NCBI RefSeq assembly: GCF_009730915.1
Contig: NC_052483.1
Coordinates: 2,418,001 to 2,482,000 of the forward strand
Source: Dioscorea cayenensis subsp. rotundata
Taxonomy: Eukaryota; Streptophyta; Magnoliopsida; Dioscoreales; Dioscoreaceae
Length of the DNA: 64,000 bases
Direction of reading: 5' to 3'
Numbering within the stretch: position 1 is the stretch's first letter; the number at the start of each line of letters is the position of its first letter. This document shows positions 47,101 to 57,925 of this stretch, in pieces. The notes below the pieces were generated by a model. That model was not told the origin of the DNA. It was given only the letters and a program-made list of their open reading frames with translations, and did no database searches. Position numbers and translations under genes: made by a program.

Positions 47101-49397
47101 GAAAAAATGCAAAAGAATGGTCTGGCAACAAAGGCATTAACTTATAGAGGTTGTTTTTGTGAACTTTCAAAACTTTTGGTCCTTACCTGTCATATCTTTA
47201 GAAATGTGCTGATAGCTTCTTCATGCATTCTTTATTTGATGTTGCAGTTCTTGTGAGAGCCTTCTGGGAGGAGGGCAAAGTTGATGAAGCCATCAAAGCA
47301 GTGAGGGATATGGAAAAACGAGGAGTTGTTGGAGTAGCTAGTGTATATTATGAGTTAGCGTGTTGCTTGTGTAACAAAGGGAGATGTCAGGAAGCCATCA
47401 TGGAGGTTTGTGCTGAATTAACTGTGGTCATACTTGTCCAATATTAGATTTTTGCTTGAAGACATAATTTGGCATCATAGAAATTGAGATAGTGTCAACA
47501 GCCCAAAGATGTTCTCATCAACTACGAAGTATAATCCAGTGCAAGGATTTACTCTATAGTTGATAGGTACATTCTTGTGCTGCTCTATAAACCATGGTTC
47601 GCTCTAGGCATGCGCTAGACATGTATGTATTTTATCATTATCTTGACTCCAGAATCACATATAATTTTTCCTTTGCATCATTTTGACATTTGTGTATGCC
47701 ATATATTTAGGTTGAAAAGCTAGGAAGGCTTCCTTACGCTAAGCCATTGGAAGTGACATTCACTGGCTTGATTCTGTCTGCTATGAATGGCGGATACATC
47801 AGTGATTGTATCTCAATTTTTGAGCGTATGAATCATCTCTGCACTCCTAATATCGGAACCATTAATGCCATGTTGAAAGCTTATGGGCGCGGTGACATGT
47901 TTACTGAAGCAAAAGAGTTGTTTGAGTCCATTGAAAAGAATGTTTCTGGTTTGGAAACTGCTGGCTATGTGTCATTTAAGCCAGATGAATATACATACAG
48001 CTCGATGCTTGAGATATCTGCATCTGCCCACCAATGGGAGTATTTTGAGTATGTGTACAGGGAGATGGCTCTCTATGGCTACCAGCTTGATCTAAAAAAA
48101 AATGCGGGCCTATTGGTTGGAGCCTCCAGAGCTGGAAAGGTACATTGTAAATACTTTGTAGTTTGTACACATATTTTCATGTTCATCTCTGCAGGCTGTA
48201 GGGTAAAACTAGCATAAAGTGCTTATAGTGTGGTGTCTTGGTATTGAAGAAAAAATACTGACTAGCGCAATCGATTAGGAAGCTGTAGAAGTTGCAATCA
48301 TTAATTTCCCATTATAAAACTAATATTATCCATATCCTTGGTTAAAAAAAAAACATTATGAAAAATTTAATCTTCTTTCTGTGATGAAAGAATGATGATG
48401 ACCAAAAGTAAGGTCCCTCATTCGTGGTTATATGGTATGCAGAACCAAAAGCTAGATACTTTACAAGGCAAGCAAATCTAAGTTTTATGATTGCTTGAAA
48501 ACCTAGTTATAGAGCTCCAATTTTGCATAATATTGCAAAAAAAGTTCTTGGGTCTTATTTTCTTCTTCAACTAATCACATCATGTTACGCATACCTTCAT
48601 TGCTATTAGTATGCCATGGACTGGCTGGTTGTATTTAGTCTTTTGAAAATTGTTTGTTAAACAAATTTATGCACTAAGAACACCTAATGATTATGTTGTT
48701 TCTTTTGCAGTGGCATCTTCTGGAGCATGCATTTGACACTGTGCTAGAATCAGGAGAAATTCCTCATATTTCTTTCTTCATTGAATTGATATGTCAGACC
48801 ATTGCGCATCAAAACTTTCAGAAAACTGTTGTTCTTATCAACAGCATGGCTCATGCTTCAATGCAAGTTGATGAAAATCAATGGTTCAACCTCTTCCAGA
48901 TAAACAAGGATCGACTCAGCACTGAGACATTGTCAAACCTGCTCGACAATCTCAATGAAAGTGACCTTGTGATGGAAGATCCTGTTCCTAATTTCTTAAA
49001 AGCTCTGCAGTCCATCACTGAACCGCCACTAGAAAACACCTCTCGTAACTCAAATTCAAGTTATGATTCAGCATATAACTTGCTTGCTGATCCACCAGAA
49101 GAGAATTTGAAGAGTTTTGAGAAGAAGCCACCTAATTTTTCTCAGAGAGCAACGGAAAAGAATGACGATCTGGAGTCTTGTTTAATCACACTCCATGAAG
49201 AATCAGACAATAAGATTGATTCCAGCTTGCCCCCTGGAACTGATGACAAAATTTTGGAATCAATTCTGTGTGACAGCTCGGATGAATCTGATACAGAGAT
49301 CGACAGAAATTTGTTGTCTCATAAACATTCTCATTTCTCAGATTTGCCAACAGGTTCAGAGATCCTAGAAATATGGAGGGAGGACAGTGAACGATGA
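44144..49397 (+). CDS. DG1: DG1-like chloroplast pentatricopeptide repeat protein
   Basis: Nine exons (44144-44730, 44942-45133, 45253-45334, 45476-45667, 45789-45902, 47056-47149, 47248-47405, 47711-48139, 48711-49397) join into 844 residues. PPR proteins bind organelle RNA; Arabidopsis DG1 (At5g67570) is needed for early chloroplast development. After the N-terminus comes the conserved EPTPKILHTLRKKELQK, then a charged region, then P-type PPR helices from about 220 to 620. Characteristic stretches are LLNACVPTHQWKGVFWIFKQ, ASVYYELACCLCNKGRC and WHLLEHAFDTVLESGEIPH, which I recall from At5g67570. The last about 120 residues are serine/acidic and low complexity. The transit peptide is short or atypical (MALAPPCLRLPRCEA). 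Intron 5 (1.15 kb) is the longest. The exon 6 start uses the inner acceptor AAAAG, since the upstream one gives a stop. Confidence 0.88.
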
Positions 49398-50040
49398 CGG
49401 CTTTTCCTTTCAATACTGAATACGAATATCGGTATTTGTCACCCTTTAGAAGGCTGGAATAACAATGCTGTTTCGGCTCATTTATTTGGCATTCAAATTA
49501 ATTGATCTCTCAAGTCGATATTTTGGGTTGTTTGGTATTGTCATTGTGTTCATCTCCTTGCCGATGTACTGAAAGATAACAATAAATGACTAGGTTTTGA
49601 TATATGAGGAATTATTGTTCTCTGAATTTCAATATGGCAGTTAATTTTCATGGACAATGACCCTAGAGAAACTTGGGTTTTCTGAACACAGCTTAATATC
49701 AAACACTTAAGTCTATACAAAATCATATACAGTATAAGTACATTGACACAATGATGCTTGTTCAAGCATCACTAGAAGATAAGTCAAATATAGCTATATT
49801 ATTCACAAGTACAAAGAAGCTGCCATAGTTTGACAAAAACATATGATCTGAACTGCATTATGTACATAGGCAAGTCCAACCAGCTTTACTAGTCTTGTGA
49901 ATTATAATGCCTGTTATTCAAACTGAAAAGAAAAGGTGGAAAAATATTAGTTTTGAATTCAAAACGTGCAAGTAACAATTGTTGCATTAAGAAAGCAAAA
50001 AATGATTTTTATATCATACCCCGAAAGCACAATCACAATA
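49398..50040. other. 3' UTR of the PPR gene and intergenic sequence
   Basis: Nothing else is recognised. Small frames here are on both strands and have no family resemblance. Confidence 0.4.
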
Positions 50041-50044
50041 TCCG

Positions 50045-50320
50045 AGTAACAAAATCTCGTAAATGTACTTCCACATTTGAAATATTTATTCAATCAGTTA
50101 GCTTCACAAATGATATATCTGTAATTAGTTTATCCAGTAATTTGGCCCTCTAGGAGTGTGGAAGGGAAAGGGTTCATATAACTGGGCAACAAAAACTCAT
50201 AAACGTATTTCCACATTTGAAATATTTATTCAATAATCAGTTAGCTTCACAAATGATATATCTGAGATTGGTTTATCTAGCAGTTTGGCCCTACAGGAGT
50301 GTGGCAGGGAAATGATTCAT
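50045..50320. repeat. Tandem duplication of about 138 bp
   Basis: The unit CCACATTTGAAATATTTATT through AGTTAGCTTCACAAATGATA and TTTGGCCCT..AGGAGTGTGG occurs at about 50070 and about 50208. The copies differ at scattered sites. Confidence 0.8.
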
Positions 50321-50360
50321 GTAGCTGATCCCAAATAGTTGGGACTAATGGCTTGTTGCT
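50310..50360 (+). repeat. 3'-end fragment of a plant SINE or RTE-type LINE
   Basis: GTAGCTGATCCCAAATAGTT, then GGGACTAATGGCTTGTTG, resembles the conserved 3' end (CCCAAATAGTTGGGACTAAGGCTT) shared by many plant SINEs and RTE-like LINEs. Only the end is seen. Confidence 0.45.
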
Positions 50361-51898
50361 GAATCAGTTAGCTCACTGCCAACATACCAACTTTTTATGT
50401 TTCATCCTCTTTCAAAAGATTACATGTCTCCCAAGTCATAAATTTTATATATTGTTGCATGCTAGAAGATTGATGATGGTGAATTTGAGATATCATATCC
50501 TTCGACGAAATCGCTATTGCAATCAAGCCTTGAAGCAATGTAGCATTTTAGCAGCAGCCAATGGAAGATTCACCCCGCTTTGTAAGGATGAAGAATTTTC
50601 ATGCATTTAACTATTCTTCAATTTAGAATTAGTTTGTGTTGATCATCACTAGTTCCAATATCATTGAACTAAATAGAATTTAGGATCTTTAGTGCATCAC
50701 CTCTAAATTTTCCAATGGAATACATAACTACAACACAAAATGTTTATACCTACACCACGAGATTACTCTCTGTCTATGAGTGGTTTAGTCTAACACGATC
50801 AAAAAGGGTTTCAAAAATATCTCAGGCTATAAATTTTACCAAACACCATGCAAAATGTGTCACTTGGATATAGAAGTATTAATACAACTTCACACCAAAA
50901 GCTATGAGATAAGTGTCAGTCACGTCCACCTTCCATTTTGTCTAATTCAACATTAGATGATGCATGCTAAAAACAACCTGTCACTTGTGATGGAAGGAAT
51001 TGTTTCTGACAGTCATAATGCCGGTGTACATACATACGCATATCAGTAGAAACCATCTCTAATCATTTCCGCAATCAATTTCAAGCTTATAAGGGTATAT
51101 ATAGCACATCAAGAAGAATTTTTCTATTGTTTACATTTTTTGATAGGCCATTTGTGGAAACTAAACCTTCACTGTGTATAAGCAGGTTATTAAGATTGCA
51201 AATGGTAGACAAGAAATTACTTAAGTTGTTACAAGCAACAAGTTGCACATGGTCTAAATTTATATTTTCATAAGACAATATCACATCATTGCTTGTCCCT
51301 TCCAAAGTTTTGTTAAGAATCAATAAAAATCGATCTATTTCTGTTCATTTCTTTATTAGTAACACATGAGGAGTATTAATCCCCAAAGTTTGACTTCTAT
51401 CCTTAGTCATCATCTCTTCATTTTTATCTTGAACTACAAAGACTTCTTTTGGTTTGAAGAATCCTCCCTAACTTTGATGGCACTTGCTCAAACATATAAA
51501 CCATTTCATCTCCTTCCTAAGAAAATGCAATACCTCAATCTTCGTTACATCACAAGCATGATTAGAATATAAACACTCCTCTCTAAGAGTATTTTGTTGT
51601 ATCTTAATTTAAAGTCCCTCCTTCTAAACAATGAAAGCCAACCAAGATCAGTTCAAAGATCCTCTGCAGAAACAAAACCAATATTTTGTATCTCATAATT
51701 TACCAAATACATAATGAAATCCCAAGCTTCTACATCACAAATGCAACTAGTATATGCTGAAATGATACCCATCATACTAACAAATAGCTTCAAGTAAATC
51801 AACAAGAAGGCAATAACAGATGAAATGAAAAACAATAACAATTTCACAAACTTACCACACTATGATTAGATATAATCAAAGAAGCACTTCTCTATTCT
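50361..51898. other. Intergenic sequence, nothing recognised
   Basis: Unremarkable AT-rich sequence. The right part includes the 3' UTR of the SVIP-like gene. Confidence 0.4.
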
Positions 51899-52425
51899 TC
51901 ATCCTATTCGCCACTGCACCCATAATACAAAATAAAGATTCCGATTCAACACATATATATACATGTATAAAGAAACAATCTTTCCAATTGCTGCAATGAA
52001 TTAATTAAGCCAAAAGAAAGGGAACCTTAAGAACTGGTTCTCCTGCGTTGTTGGAATTGGATTGCTTTGACGCAGCCACCACTTGCGAACGCGCAGCCCT
52101 CCCTACAGCCGACTTCTCAAACTGCTCTTGCCTTCAAGGAGAAATCCCTAAAAATTCAGCCTTTACTTGAAAAAAACGACACATTCTTTCTGAAAATTCA
52201 AGATCACCAATAACATTCAAGAAACCTAAATCCACAATTGGAATCAAGGTCCCCAAATACTCCTCTTCATAGAAAGGATCAGAGAGAGTTTATAGATTGA
52301 GATGGGAAACAAAGGTACCGCTTTTGGGCTGCATCCGCGGCTTTAGCGCGCGCTTCCTGCGACTCGAGGCGCTCTGCCTCCTTCCTCTCCGCCTTCGATG
52401 GGCCAAAGCATGAGCACAGCGCCAT
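51899..52425 (-). CDS. Small SVIP-like (VCP/p97-interacting) protein with a 15-nt last exon
   Basis: Three exons (52425-52319, 52131-52026, 51913-51899) give 75 residues. The N-terminus MALCSCFGPSKAERKEAERL is cysteine-containing, followed by an alanine/glutamate/arginine-rich helix (ARAKAADAAQKRQEQFEKSA), then GRAARSQ and a C-terminal GEPVLKWRIG. Size, the AEAA-rQ helix and the final (L)(K/R)W motif resemble small VCP/p97-interacting protein (SVIP), an ER-associated-degradation regulator in animals, and a small plant family of the same shape. Unlike animal SVIP (MGLC), residue 2 is alanine, so N-myristoylation is not predicted. The last coding exon, TGG CGA ATA GGA TGA, sits between a TGCAG acceptor and the stop. 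The leader has a (GA)n run on the minus strand (52433-52452). Confidence 0.82.
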
Positions 52426-52432
52426 TACCCCT

Positions 52433-52452
52433 CTCTCTCTCTCTCTCTCTCT
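52433..52452. repeat. (CT)n microsatellite in the leader of the SVIP-like gene
   Basis: About ten CT units (GA on the coding strand) immediately before the start codon. Confidence 0.9.
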
Positions 52453-53007
52453 GTGAAAGAAGCTTTCGCTTGCGATCTCTGTGAAGAACGTCAAACGGGC
52501 TTCTTCGTGTATTGAAGTCGGGAAAGCGCGTATATACCTATCAACTTGCCACGTAATCGATTGAGTTTAGTTAAAAGTCGTCCCGCGGTCTCGTTGCTCT
52601 TAAAAACTGGAGATTAGTTAGAGAGCTTTTTGTGTAGAATACCCTAAATCGTCATTCTACTGAGGTGACTCAAATGCCCTAATTAGAGGTGTTAGTTGGA
52701 TCATTTTCAAGTGTAAAAAATTAAGTGGACTCATTTTCAAGAATAAAGGGATTATTTGGAGTATTTGAGGGTCTAAAAAGGTATAGTGACCTAAATAGAT
52801 AATCAATTCAGATATTATACTTTTTTTTTTGTGTGAGCACTGTAGTACAATGGGTTTTGATATCAAACTTCAATTTACATGATTTTGTTCACTCAATTTT
52901 AATTTATATATTTTTAAATAATACTGAAAAAATCCTAAAAGAATTTAATAATATATAAATTAAATTTAGCATATTAACTCCACCACATTAATTGCATTGC
53001 ATTGATA

Positions 53008-53345
53008 AATTTTTTGAGTGGGACTTTCAATTTATATCAAAAAGAGTATTAAGTTTTAATTTCATTTCACTAGTACAGTAATTGAGGTTTTTCAGTGAGT
53101 TTCTGGTGACGTAGATGCCAGAATGTTTACATGGATGCCCACATACAACGTCATCTGCTTGCGTAGAGTGTGCTACATCAAACATTCCCACATCCATGTC
53201 ACCAAAAATTTATTGAAAAGTGCCAATTACCGTGCCGATGAAATGAAATCAAAACTAAGTATCCATTTTGATAGAAATTGAAAGTTAGTGCTCAAATTGA
53301 AATAAGAGCAAAGTTCAATACCCACTCTAAAAATTTACCCATGGC
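53008..53345. mobile_element. Long fold-back (inverted-repeat) element
   Basis: The left arm (AATTTTTTGAGTGGGACTTT through TCATTTCACTAGTACAGTAA and TTTCTGGTGACGTAGATG) matches the reverse complement of the right arm (AATTTTTAGAGTGGGTATTG through TCATTTCATCGGCACGGTAA and TTTTTGGTGACATGGATG). The arms are over 100 bp with moderate mismatch. The short loop contains CAACGTCATC. No frame is present. This is a fold-back MITE, possibly Mutator-like given the long terminal repeats. Confidence 0.65.
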
Positions 53346-53648
53346 TTGTTCAATTGAGGTAAGATTGGTAATCTTTCCTAGGTAATAATAACTGAATAGC
53401 TCTTCCATTGCAAAGTGAATTCCATTCTGTGCCAAAATTGGCAATACAATCTTGATGGATGGGGTGATCTATCTAGATCAAAATATGTTCATAGCAATGA
53501 TCCAAAAGGATAATTGTTTCAACAAGGAGAAGTACCTTGGAAATATCTATGTGCATCTAGAGCTACTCACTCTTAAACAATGGAAGGGATTTGACATATC
53601 CATCATCTTCCCAATTTTGTAATAATAATATAATAATCATAATAATAG

Positions 53649-53681
<33 letters not shown>

Positions 53682-54119
53682 TAACTATTTAATATAAATA
53701 TTTAATTATAATTATTAAAATATATAATAATACCTAAATTATTTCGAAAATGTAATAGTTTCATCTTTTCTCTATTTACAAAAAAAAAACAATACATCAA
53801 AATATTTATTTATAATACCTAAATGTACTAATTAAATTAATAATAATTAAAGTGAATTATTTAATTAATATTTATTAATAATTTAAGTAAATAAAATATA
53901 CAAAATATTTAAAAAAATAAAAAATGTCATAAATAATATTTTCAAAATTATTTATTTACACTAATGGCAAAATAGTAACTTTACTGCATGTTTTCTTTTC
54001 ATTTTTCCTATTCACAATGAATTTTATTTCAACCATGTTTTTATTCCCATTACTATTATTTCACATCGAGAAATGCTATTTCTTCCGAATGAACCATCCG
54101 AAATAATGGCCCGAATGAC
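53346..54119. other. AT-rich intergenic sequence with AAT/ATT runs
   Basis: An (AAT)n/(ATT)n inverted microsatellite lies near 53622-53685. No gene was recognised. Confidence 0.4.
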
Positions 54120-54243
54120 GTGGATGCCTATGAGAAAAACAAAGTTGAGAAAAGCAAAGTCGTGGATGTCCTCTTTCCCAAATCTTGTCTTCCTCTCCGA
54201 AGCACCCTTTTCCTCACCGTCCAGTCTCGGTTGACGTCGTCGG

Positions 54244-54251
54244 TGACGTCA
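54244..54251. promoter_or_regulatory. Palindromic TGACGTCA bZIP/TGA site
   Basis: A perfect TGACGTCA sits in the GC-rich region about 1.2 kb before the FRS pseudogene frame. This could be its former promoter or leader. Confidence 0.45.
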
Positions 54252-54290
54252 TCGCCGCCTCCGCCGCCGCTGCAGTTGCGAAGCCCTTCT

Positions 54291-54503
54291 CGCCTGACGC
54301 CACCGGCACACGAGCTTGAGTTTAATTCCTCCCCTGACGCCGCCAGCCCTTCCCCGGCTGGTTGGGTTCCCCGCAGAGACCTGCGTTGACCTCACGCCTG
54401 ACGCCACTGGCACACGAGCTTGAGTTTAATTCCTCCCCCGACGCCACCAGCCTTTCCCCGGCCGGTTGTGTTCCCCGAAGAGACTTGCGTTGATCTCACG
54501 TCT
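54291..54503. repeat. 104-bp GC-rich tandem duplication
   Basis: CGCCTGACGCCACCGGCACA through CCCCGGCTGGTTGGGTTCCC occurs at 54291 and, with about ten changes, at 54395. The sequence is far more GC-rich than its surroundings. It may be the leader of the FRS gene. Confidence 0.85.
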
Positions 54504-55449
54504 AACGAAATCAAGTTAGATCATAACAATAATTTGATAATCCTTTTTTTTCTAATGGTTTTATGGTTTTTTTTTAGTGATTTCTTTGTTTTTAAAGTTT
54601 TTCTTGATGTTTGTTTGGTGATTTCTTTGGTGATTTGTATCTGAAAGGTGAAGTTTTGTATGCTTGTTTTTTTTATTCTTTGTAATTACTAGTTTGCTCG
54701 GTTTTGGCAGGGTTTTTTGGTTTTAATTCGTGAAATGCGGTGATCTGGGTGTTGAGGAGGTTTGGCATCCGTGGGATTAAGGTAAAAGATGATTCTTTTA
54801 AATTATTTCTCTTTGCTTTGATTAGTGATGGGCTGAGAAAATTGAGACTCCATGCAAAGCTCCTTTTTTTTTTCTTGTGTTGATAAAGGTAGTTCATGAG
54901 GTTTTAGTGATTCACTTGACCAATTTAGTGAAATGCAGTGATCTGAGAAAATTGAGACTCCATGCAAAGCTTTCTTTTCTTTTCTGCTTGCTTTACTTCC
55001 TAGAACATTAGTTAGTGTTATCTACCTGGCCACATTACTCAAGTAGAACCTTGTGACCCAAAGTCCAACTTTGGGTTATAGAACTTGTTATTACTCAACT
55101 ATGAGTTGATAAGAATTAGCTTTATTCTTATCCTTATTTATTAGAAAGATAAATTCTCAAATTTAATTTGTGAGTATATGATTTCAATTATATTTTTTGT
55201 TTGATTTGAAACATGTATTGTTTGTATTCTATTTGTTATAATATAATTTAACAAAAGAATTGTTTGATTTGAAACATTTTTTGTTTGATCTTAAACATGT
55301 TTGATCATTTACTTGTGATGATAATTTCAATGATAATTTATGTTGCTTGTTATAAATTTTAATATATTTCATTTTTTACCACATTTAGTTTATAATATAT
55401 TTATTTCCTAGTTGTTACTTGTTTATTATAGATCCAAATCAAAAACATT

Positions 55450-57640
55450 ATGGTAGAGTTGGAATTTCAATCTTCTGAACAAGTGAAGAATGGGAAAGAA
55501 GTTGGATCTTCAAATACAGGAATAATGAATAAAGAGAAAGAGAAAAGGGTAGAGTTTGAGAAACCACTACTTGAAAAAGTTATTCTGAAGGCAGGAATGG
55601 TTTTCGATTCTAAAGAAGAAGTTTATAGTCTGTATATTGAATATGCTCAACAAGAAGGTTTTGGTATTGCAAAAAAAAAAAAAGTACAAAAGTTGGAGAT
55701 GATGGAAAATTAAAGTATTATGCACTCACATATGTGAGAGGTGGCAAAAGAATATTTACTGCAAAAAGTGCTTTCAACCCAAGGTTATCTATTAAAACAA
55801 ATTGTGAAGCCAAAATAAATGTTATTATTGGTAACGATGGGTGTTTTACCATATCTAGTGTTAATTTGGAGTATAATCATGCACTAAGTCCACATAAGGC
55901 TCGTTTCCAAAGATGTAATAAAAAAATGGATGCATATGTCAGAAAAAGGCTTGAATTAAATGACCAAGCAGGGATAGGCTTGAGTAAAAACTTTCATTCA
56001 TTGGCCGTTGAAAGTGGTGGATATGAAAATTTAACCTATACTGAAAAAGATTGTCGGAATTATATTACAAAAGCAAGGCAATTCAGACTTGGAGTTGGAG
56101 ATGCGGAGGCACTTGGCAATTATTTCTCACGCATGCAACAGAGAAATTCTAATTTTTTTCATTTGGTTGATATGGATGAAGAAGGTCGGTTACGAAATGT
56201 ATTTTGGGCAGATGCAAGGTCTATAGCAGCATATGAAGCTTTTGGTGATGTTGTATCTTTTGACACAACATATTTAACAAATAAATATAATATGCCATTT
56301 GCTCCTTTTGTTGGAGTAAACCATCATGAGCAAACAATATTATTTGGATGTGGGTTATTGTCGAAAGAAGATACACACACCTATATTTGGTTGTTTAAAA
56401 CTTGGTTGAAATGCATGTCGGGTAAGGCTCCAAAGACAATAATTACAGATCAGTGTATAGCTATTCAAGGTGCAATCAAGACAGTTTTTCCAAATTCTCA
56501 TCACAGACTATGTCTTTGGCACATTATGAAGAAGATTCCTGAAAAGCTTGGCGGACTAACACACTACAAAGCAATAAAAAAAAATTTGAAGAGTATTGTT
56601 TATGAGGCAGTAGATATTCAAGAATTTGAAAACATTTGGTTGAAGATGATAGAAGATTACAACCTCAGGAAAAATGAATGGCTGAAATTTTTATATACAA
56701 ATCGGCATCGTTAGGACCCTGTATATGTTAAAGGTGTTTTTTCTGCTGGAATGTCTACCACCCAAAGAAGTGAAAGCATAAATGCTTTCTTTGATGGTTA
56801 TGTTGGACCAACAACATCCTTAAAGCAATTTGTGGAGCAGTATGACAATGCATTAAAAAGTAAGATTGAGAAAGAAAACAAGGCTGATTTTGCTACTTTT
56901 AACTAAAGTTTTCAAGTGCTAATTGATTGTTGTTTTGAGAAGTAACTACAAGAAGCTTATACCAATGAAATTTTTAAGCTATTCCAAGATGAGTTGAAAG
57001 GAATGATATATTGCAATCTTACATTTATCAGATCAGACAGGGTAAGAAATATATTTCAGGTGACAGACATTTTAAAAGGAAAAGATGGAAGAGTCAGACG
57101 GCAAGTGGGTTTTACTGTGGATCAAAATGAGCTCGAGTTTGATATTAAGTGCATATGTCATTTATTCGAGTTCAAAGGAATTATTTGTAGGCATATATGC
57201 AAAGTTTTTATTGAGAGGAATGTCAAAGAGATTCCATCTCAATATATTTTACCTCGTTGGAGAAAGGATATTAAATGCCGCCATACTTATGTGAAGAATT
57301 GTTATGAAGATACACATATTAGTGAGCAAAAAGTGTGGTATAATAAACTGTGCTCTCATTTTTCTAAAGCTACTGAAATTGGAATAGAATCCATTGAAAA
57401 ATATAGTTCCTTGATGAAGTGTGTGGATGAGGCAATAGAGAAGCTCATGGACAATGCAAATTATTTGGAGAGTTACTCGAATCAAGTTATGCCACCAATG
57501 TTGTTGGAAAAGGATCATGAGCACCACCAAGCAACATCTTCAAAGTTCTTAACTCCATTAAAAGTGCATAGTAAAGGCCGGCCACCATCGAAGAGAAAGA
57601 AGTCAAAAGTTGAAGAGATGATCATTAGAAATAAAAAAAA
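55450..57640 (+). pseudogene. FAR1-related sequence (FRS5-like) pseudogene
   Basis: FRS proteins are domesticated MULE transposases acting as transcription factors in light signalling. The order is intact: FAR1 DNA-binding domain (FDSKEEVYSLYIEYAQQEGF, RGGKRIFTAKS, LEYNHALSP), MULE transposase core (VFWADARS, DTTYLTNKYNMPFAPFVGVN, ITDQCIAIQGAI, LCLWHIMKKIPEKLGG), then SAGMSTTQRSESINAFFDGY and a SWIM zinc finger (CICHLFEFKGIICRH). The frame is broken by an indel in the poly-A run at about 55671-55682 and by in-frame stops at 56712 (TAG where the family has Trp), 56904 and 56943. The final frame ends at a donor-like AAAG|GTACTT at 57640. No terminal inverted repeats were found, so it looks like a dead host FRS gene and not a mobile MULE. 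RNA-level rescue of the first shift is possible but unlikely. Confidence 0.88.
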
Positions 57641-57925
57641 AGGTACTTATACTTCACATAATTTTTTTGGTTTCTTTTAATCTTCTTTTTGGACTAAAAT
57701 TAATATTTTCTTTAGAAAAGCAAGCAAAGGGGATTGTACAAATGCAAAATGATACATTGGTTGAAATTCACACTCAAGAAAGTGTGGTATTGCTCTATTC
57801 TTCTATATCTATATTTATTAACAAAGAAGTCTAAAACTAAGCCACATATAAATAGCAAAATAAAACCAGAGGCACAAAGAAATGAAATTTGTCCAACAAA
57901 TACAAACACAAAACAAAAGACACAA

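Noticed and set aside
55450-57640. Active Mutator-like (MULE) transposon
   Set aside because: The coding text is FAR1-related and no terminal inverted repeats or target duplication were seen at either side.
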